Shown here in pieces: positions 59,622-64,000 of a stretch of DNA of 64,000 nucleotides. The position numbers were made by a program, and so were the translations under genes. This DNA is from Diaphorobacter ruginosibacter (lineage in GTDB: Bacteria; Pseudomonadota; Gammaproteobacteria; Burkholderiales; Burkholderiaceae_C). The notes beneath the pieces are model-generated. The model did no database searches and was not told the origin of the DNA. It saw nothing but the letters and a program-made list of their open reading frames with translations. Each line of letters starts with the position of its first letter. Within the stretch, counting starts at the first letter, position 1. The stretch spans positions 310,001 to 374,000 of the forward strand of contig NZ_CP060714.1 of the NCBI RefSeq assembly GCF_014395975.1, in the 5' to 3' direction.

Positions 59622-61124
59622 ATGAACAGTCTCAGGTCATCCAGCGCTGCGTTGGTCGTGCTGGCATGTGCATCGCTGGGCCCGGCCCGTGCGGCCGAAC
59701 TGGTCGTCAACGGCGGGTTCGAGCAGAACGGTGGAGCGGGCTCGCAAGGCTTCACCGGGTGGACCAGTGCCTCCCAACCTGGATCCCAAGGCGGATTCTT
59801 CGCGCAGCAAGGAACCAAGGGCGCACTCACGCCGGTGGCGGTTCCCTCTCCCATCGAGGGCAGCTATGCGGCCATGAGCGATCAGCCCGGGCCGGGCAGC
59901 CATGTGCTGTACCAGGATATCGCCATTCCCTCGGGGCAGCAGCAGGTCATGCTGAACGCGCGCGTGTTCGTCCGGAATGCGGCGCCGCTGGCTGCCGCTC
60001 CGGCATCGCTCGATTTCAGCGGCTCGGCTCCCAACCAGCAGGCGCGCATCGATGTGATGCAGCCGTCGGCTGCACTCGACGATGTGGGTTCGGGCGTGCG
60101 GGCCAATGTGTTCCAGTGGCCCGCCTCCGGTGCGCCCGGCCACCCGGTGGGGAGCAGCGGCTACCAGGACGTATCCCTTGACCTCACTGCCTATGCGGGA
60201 CAGACGGTGCGCCTTCGCATTGCGGAAGTGGACAACCGCCAGAGCCTGTTCTTCGGCGTCGATGCAGTCAGTGTCGTTGCCGTTGCGCCAGGGGCCCTGC
60301 CGGCGCCGACCGGCACACAGCTCTTTGCCCAGGGCTCCACGGCCACGCTTGAAGTGACGCCCGTGACCCCCGCGCCAGGCACGACGATCACGGGCTATGT
60401 CGCCCAATGCACGCCGCAGGGGGGCGGAGCCGTGGTGACGGGGACGTCGAGCGGCACCAGCATCGCGCTCAGCGGCCTGACGGCGGGCGTGGCCTACAGC
60501 TGCCAGGTCGCTGCTCAAAGCGGCTCGGCCACCGGCACGTTCTCGCCGCCGGTTCACTACACGCAACCTGTCACGGGCGCCGCGGTGAGCACGCCGGGCG
60601 GCGGGATCGCCGCGGTGCAGCTTGCGGGGCCCGGCGGCGGTGCGACCTCAGGCGTGCTCGAATCGGTGGTGATCGAGCCGGTTGCAGCCACCACGCCGAC
60701 CTTGCCCACGAGCGATGCCACCTTCCCGTTCGGGTTGATCGCGGTGCGCGTGAGCGGTGTGGCTGCCGGTGCGCAGGTGCAGTTGCAGGTGGACCTGCCG
60801 GGCGCCATCCCGCAGAACGCACAGTACTGGAAATATGGCCCCACCCAGCAGAAGCCCGGTGCGCACTGGTATCCGTTCGCGGGGTCTGCGAGCCTGTCCG
60901 GAAATCGCCTGACGCTCACGCTCACCGACGGCGAAGACGGGGACGACGACCTGCTCAAGAACGGTGTGATCGTCGATCCCGGCGGCATCATGGTTCCCAA
61001 CGCTTCATCGTCGGCTGCGACGGCGGTTCCCGTGTGGAGCACGGCGGGATGGCTGCTTGCTTCGCTCGCGCTGCTGGGAGCGATGTTCAGCTGGAATCGC
61101 CGCGCCGCAGTCGTGAGGCGCTGA
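59622..61124 (+). CDS. surface protein with choice-of-anchor U domain and IPTL-CTERM-like tail
   Basis: A 500-residue exported protein. A signal peptide (about 1-25) is followed by a carbohydrate-binding-like jelly roll (LVVNGGFEQNGGAGSQGFTGW, with DLTAYAGQTVRLRIAEVDN), a fibronectin-III-like region (about 225-310) and a 'choice-of-anchor' domain with AQYWKYGPTQQKPGAHWY and GEDGDDDLLKNGVIVDPGG. The tail is VPVWSTAGW, a hydrophobic helix and RRAAVVRR, a variant of the IPTL-CTERM sorting signal. It follows the beta-helix gene. Confidence 0.78.
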   Translation: MNSLRSSSAALVVLACASLGPARAAELVVNGGFEQNGGAGSQGFTGWTSASQPGSQGGFFAQQGTKGALTPVAVPSPIEGSYAAMSDQPGPGSHVLYQDIAIPSGQQQVMLNARVFVRNAAPLAAAPASLDFSGSAPNQQARIDVMQPSAALDDVGSGVRANVFQWPASGAPGHPVGSSGYQDVSLDLTAYAGQTVRLRIAEVDNRQSLFFGVDAVSVVAVAPGALPAPTGTQLFAQGSTATLEVTPVTPAPGTTITGYVAQCTPQGGGAVVTGTSSGTSIALSGLTAGVAYSCQVAAQSGSATGTFSPPVHYTQPVTGAAVSTPGGGIAAVQLAGPGGGATSGVLESVVIEPVAATTPTLPTSDATFPFGLIAVRVSGVAAGAQVQLQVDLPGAIPQNAQYWKYGPTQQKPGAHWYPFAGSASLSGNRLTLTLTDGEDGDDDLLKNGVIVDPGGIMVPNASSSAATAVPVWSTAGWLLASLALLGAMFSWNRRAAVVRR

Positions 61125-61138
61125 ATCGGAACGCGGGA

Positions 61139-61165
61139 AACGGATGCATCGGCGATGCATCCGTT
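61139..61165 (+). terminator. perfect hairpin after the surface-protein gene
   Basis: AACGGATGCATCG and CGATGCATCCGTT are exact inverted copies with one base between, giving a 27-bp palindrome. It starts 15 bp past the stop of the surface-protein gene. No T run follows, so termination is inferred from stem strength and place. Confidence 0.6.
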
Positions 61166-61210
61166 ATCCTCGGGGCACCGCTGAGCCCAACGCTTCAGCC
61201 ACCCGACCGC

Positions 61211-61963
61211 ATGAGCCCTTCTGACACCTTCTCTCCCGCTGGCGGTGCCTCCGCCGCCTTGCCAGCATCTACCCAGCTCACCAGCGCCCAACCGGCCGAC
61301 TGGCCCGTCGCCGCGGGCTGGCAGCCCCTGGTGGATGAATTCTTCGCGAGCCCCAGGGGGCAGTCGCTGCTGGCGTTCCTCCAGTCGCGGCTGGAGGCCG
61401 GTGCGGTGATCTTCCCGCCCGAACCCCTGCGCGCCTTGAGGCTCACGCCGCCCGAGGACGTGCGGGTCGTGATCCTGGGCCAGGATCCGTACCACGGGCG
61501 CGGGCAGGCGGAAGGCCTGGCATTTTCTGTGGCCCCTGGTGTGCGCCTGCCGCCTTCGCTGCAGAACATCTTCAAGGAGATGCAGCGCGACCTGGGCGTG
61601 GCGTTTCCGCCGTTTCCCCAGCCGGGAGGCAGCCTGGTGAAGTGGGCCACGCATGGCGTGCTGCTGCTCAACACCTGCCTCACGGTGGAAGAGGGACAGG
61701 CCGCAAGCCATTCGGGCAAGGGCTGGGAGCTGCTGACCGACGCGGTGATCCGCCACATCGCGGAGGGCGAGAGGCCCGTGGTGTTCATGCTCTGGGGCAG
61801 CCACGCGCAGTCCAAGCGCGCGTTCATCCCGCAGGATCGCGGGCATCTGGTGCTGACGAGCAACCATCCCTCGCCGCTGTCCGCATTGCGCCCGCCTGTG
61901 CCGTTCATCGGCAACGGTCATTTCAGCCAGGCGCGCGCGTTCCGCGAGGCGAACGGGCTGTAA
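61211..61963 (+). CDS. ung: uracil-DNA glycosylase
   Basis: A 250-residue family 1 uracil-DNA glycosylase that excises uracil from DNA. The catalytic water-activating Asp is in GQDPYHGRGQAEGLAFSV and the His in SNHPSPLSA; LPPSLQNIFKEM and HGVLLLNTCLTV are the other family blocks. The N-terminal 30 residues are Ser/Ala/Pro-rich and probably disordered. The ATG at 61211 is selected as the first in-frame start after the upstream hairpin. It is convergent with a LysR gene 16 bp away. Confidence 0.95.
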   Translation: MSPSDTFSPAGGASAALPASTQLTSAQPADWPVAAGWQPLVDEFFASPRGQSLLAFLQSRLEAGAVIFPPEPLRALRLTPPEDVRVVILGQDPYHGRGQAEGLAFSVAPGVRLPPSLQNIFKEMQRDLGVAFPPFPQPGGSLVKWATHGVLLLNTCLTVEEGQAASHSGKGWELLTDAVIRHIAEGERPVVFMLWGSHAQSKRAFIPQDRGHLVLTSNHPSPLSALRPPVPFIGNGHFSQARAFREANGL

Positions 61964-61979
61964 TCCATCGGCGCCCTGT

Positions 61980-62891
61980 TCAATCGGCTTGCAGGCGGCT
62001 GATCAGCAACTCCAGGAACTCCCGCATCGCGGGCTGCAGCGCGCGGCCCGCGAGGGTCTGCACCTCGATATCGCGCAGGCCCATGCCTTCATCCGACAGA
62101 GGCTTCACGATCAGCTCGCCGCGTGCCACCAGGTGGCGCACGCTGACCTCGCTGGAGACGCTGACGCCGCCGCTGTACTGCACGAACTTGAGCAGGGTCT
62201 TGGCATGGTTGCTGACCAGCATGGGGTCGAGCGCGAGTTCCTGGCGTGCGCAGGCCATGTCGATCACCTTGCGCACGGCGAGCTCGGCGGGAGGCAGCGC
62301 CAGCGGATAGCGCGTGAGCTCGGCCAGGGTGACGCTCCGCTTGCGGGCGAGCGGATGCCCGGGCGGCAGGATCGCCACGACAGGCGCCGATTGCCGATGC
62401 ACGACGCGGATGTCCTTCATTGGCGCAAGGCTGAAGCACAGGCCGATGTCGGCGTCGCCCATGAGGATGTTGCGGGGGACCTGCGCGGTGGCGCTGACCA
62501 GCACCTCGAAGCGCACGCCGGGGTAGTCCTGCCGGAACTGGGCGCACACATGCGGTACGAGTTCGTTGGCGAATGCGTCGGAGGTGGCGATGCGTACGGC
62601 GCCGCTCTGGAGGTGGGCCAGGGCATGGATGGCTTCGACGGCCTGCTCGGCTTCCTGGCCGATGCGCCGCGCGTGCTGCGCAAGAATCTCGCCTGCGGCC
62701 GTGGGCACCATGCCGCGTGCATGGCGCTCGAAGAGCGCGGTATCGAGTTGCGACTCCAGGCTGGCGATCTGGCGGCTGATGGCCGAAGTGGCCACATGCA
62801 GGCGTTCGGAGGCCAGGCTGACCGAGCCGCATTGCACCACTTCCAGGAAGTAGCGCAGGGCAGTGTCCTGCAACTGGTGGATGGCTGACAT
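61980..62891 (-). CDS. LysR-family transcriptional regulator
   Basis: A 303-residue LysR regulator. The N-terminal helix-turn-helix (LRYFLEVVQCGSVSLASERLHVATSAISRQIASLE) is followed by a substrate-binding domain with SGAVRIATSDAFANELVP and GDADIGLCFSL. It is divergent from the Bug-family receptor gene (144 bp between starts), a common arrangement in Comamonadaceae where the LysR protein controls the uptake or catabolic gene. The effector is unknown. Confidence 0.93.
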   Translation of the reverse strand: MSAIHQLQDTALRYFLEVVQCGSVSLASERLHVATSAISRQIASLESQLDTALFERHARGMVPTAAGEILAQHARRIGQEAEQAVEAIHALAHLQSGAVRIATSDAFANELVPHVCAQFRQDYPGVRFEVLVSATAQVPRNILMGDADIGLCFSLAPMKDIRVVHRQSAPVVAILPPGHPLARKRSVTLAELTRYPLALPPAELAVRKVIDMACARQELALDPMLVSNHAKTLLKFVQYSGGVSVSSEVSVRHLVARGELIVKPLSDEGMGLRDIEVQTLAGRALQPAMREFLELLISRLQAD

Positions 62892-63035
62892 GCGATTTCA
62901 ATGGTTTGCCGGATGTGATTGCGCTGATTGTGAAGCATTGCCGTTCCGGCAAATCCGATTTGCTGAATTTCTGATGGTTGCAAGCAGCTCCGGTGCATAA
63001 GATAGACGCTCCTTTTTCACGATCGAGGGCGAGCC

Positions 63036-64000
63036 ATGAACCCATCTTCTGCCGCAAAACCGCACGCCGTGCCCGCTGTGGCTGCACTGAATCGGCGCAC
63101 GCTGCTCATCCATTCGATGGCGGCGGGCGTGCTGGCGGCAGGCATGGGGACCGGCGCTGGCGCATGGGCGCAGCAGCCTGCAGAGGCGGCATGGCCGGGC
63201 AAACCGGTCCGGGTGATCGTTCCGTTTCCGTCGAGCGGTGCCACCGATCTGATCTCGCGCGTGATCGCGCAGCGCGTGTCGCAGGATCTCGGCCAGCAGT
63301 TCGTCATCGACAACAAGCCCGGCGCGGGCGGCACGATCGGTGCCGCCGAGGCTGCCAAGGCGGCCGCCGACGGCTACACGCTGCTGTTCACCACCAGCAG
63401 CACGCACGCGATCTCCCCGCACCTGATGCCGCGCCTTGCGTACAAGGTGGAGCAGGATTTCACGCCGATCGCCCACGTGGCGGATGCCGCCAGCGTGCTG
63501 CTGGTGACCCCCTCGCTGCCCGTCAAGAACGTGCAGGAGCTGATTGCCTACGCCAAGGCCAACCCCGGAAAGCTCAACTACGCGACCAGCGGCAATGGCA
63601 CGATCGTGCATCTGAACGCGCTGGAATTCTCGGCGCGTGCGGGCGTCAAGCTCACGCACGTGCCCTACAAGGGGACGGCACAGTCGATCACCGATCTGGT
63701 GGCGGGCCAGGTGCATGTCCTGTTCGATTCCATTCCCACCGGCATGCCGCATGTCACCAGCGGACGCCTGCGTGCGCTGGCGGTCACCAGCGAGCACCGC
63801 AGCACGCTGGCGCCCGAGCTTCCGACGATCGCGGAGACGCTGCCCGGCTACTCGTCGGTCACCTGGTTCGGCGTCTATGGCCCGGCGGGCATGAAGCCCG
63901 AGCTGGTCCAGCGCGTCAATGCCGCATTCAACAAGGCAATCCAGAGCCCGGATGTCGCGGCCGCGCTCGCCAAGCTGGGAGCCGAGCCCGCGAGGCCGGA
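63036..64000 (+). CDS. Bug-family (tripartite tricarboxylate) solute-binding protein, 3' end outside window
   Basis: The first 321 codons of a periplasmic receptor of the tripartite tricarboxylate transporter (Bug) family; perhaps only the last few codons are missing. The signal region contains NRRTLL, a twin-arginine-like motif, followed by a hydrophobic stretch ending AWAQQP. The mature part shows PGKPVRVIVPFPSSGATDLISR, NKPGAGGTIGA, LLFTTSSTH and LNYATSGNGTIVHL, then VPYKGTAQSITDLVAGQV, all family blocks. The ligand is probably a carboxylate. Control is likely by the divergent LysR protein. Confidence 0.93.
   Translation, partial: MNPSSAAKPHAVPAVAALNRRTLLIHSMAAGVLAAGMGTGAGAWAQQPAEAAWPGKPVRVIVPFPSSGATDLISRVIAQRVSQDLGQQFVIDNKPGAGGTIGAAEAAKAAADGYTLLFTTSSTHAISPHLMPRLAYKVEQDFTPIAHVADAASVLLVTPSLPVKNVQELIAYAKANPGKLNYATSGNGTIVHLNALEFSARAGVKLTHVPYKGTAQSITDLVAGQVHVLFDSIPTGMPHVTSGRLRALAVTSEHRSTLAPELPTIAETLPGYSSVTWFGVYGPAGMKPELVQRVNAAFNKAIQSPDVAAALAKLGAEPARP

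Overview
The window reads as chromosomal DNA of a high-GC betaproteobacterium of the family Comamonadaceae (Comamonas/Delftia/Acidovorax-like). The evidence is the gene content and order (argS-SPOR-dsbA-lptA-lptB-rpoN; thiL/pgpA/pncC; rpe-gph-trpE-trpG-trpD-trpC), a Bug-type solute receptor, two proteins with IPTL-CTERM-like C-termini, and extragenic palindromic repeats of a kind familiar from this family. The genus cannot be fixed from the sequence alone. I found no rRNA or tRNA gene, no insertion sequence, no CRISPR array and no prophage. Coding density is high, and the rare AT-rich gaps (about 1.54-2.13, 16.04-16.14 and 25.5 kb) hold the clearest regulatory signals.

Layout. 0-5.7 kb: truncated malate synthase G, a single-domain Roadblock/LC7 protein with its own promoter and terminator, a histidine kinase/response regulator pair, and a LysR regulator. 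5.8-8.6 kb: a DUF3016 lipoprotein, a DMP19 protein, a DUF2214 membrane protein, three tandem 149-bp repeats, and a PsiF-repeat protein. 8.7-15.2 kb: arginyl-tRNA synthetase, a SPOR protein, a periplasmic thiol oxidoreductase, LptA/LptB and sigma-54. 15.6-23.4 kb: a thioesterase, a large secreted M36 metallopeptidase with an IPTL-CTERM tail, an LpxO-like lipid A hydroxylase, CsaA, an rRNA methyltransferase and an overlapping PIN protein. 23.5-25.4 kb: a guanidine-II riboswitch, its guanidinium exporter, and a MurA-family enzyme. 25.45-26.0 kb: a compact unit of promoter, palindromic operator, structured leader, 25-30-codon ORF and terminator, followed by a 93-nt near-perfect hairpin. 26.1-33.1 kb: acyl-CoA enzymes, a kinase-like protein, an FMN glutamate-synthase-family protein, a UPF0149/SEC-C protein and a Tet-type efflux pump behind a tetO-like palindrome.

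33.3-39.4 kb is a complete ribose operon (rbsB-A-C-R-K-D) with a perfect LacI-family operator upstream: uptake, anomer conversion, phosphorylation and self-regulation in one unit. 39.4-48.4 kb is almost all minus strand: pncC, pgpA, a DUF4139 protein, thiL, a YbdK ligase overlapping a cation/proton antiporter, and a polytopic 'recombinase'-family membrane protein translationally coupled to apaG. 48.5-58.7 kb is the rpe-gph-trp region, interrupted by minus-strand genes (a small secreted protein, DUF2314, a chemoreceptor, a chalcone-isomerase-like protein). A chorismate mutase sits between trpE and trpG, and an extragenic repeat lies between trpG and trpD. 58.8-64.0 kb: a secreted beta-helix protein, an IPTL-CTERM-like surface protein, uracil-DNA glycosylase, a LysR regulator and a divergent Bug receptor cut by the window end.
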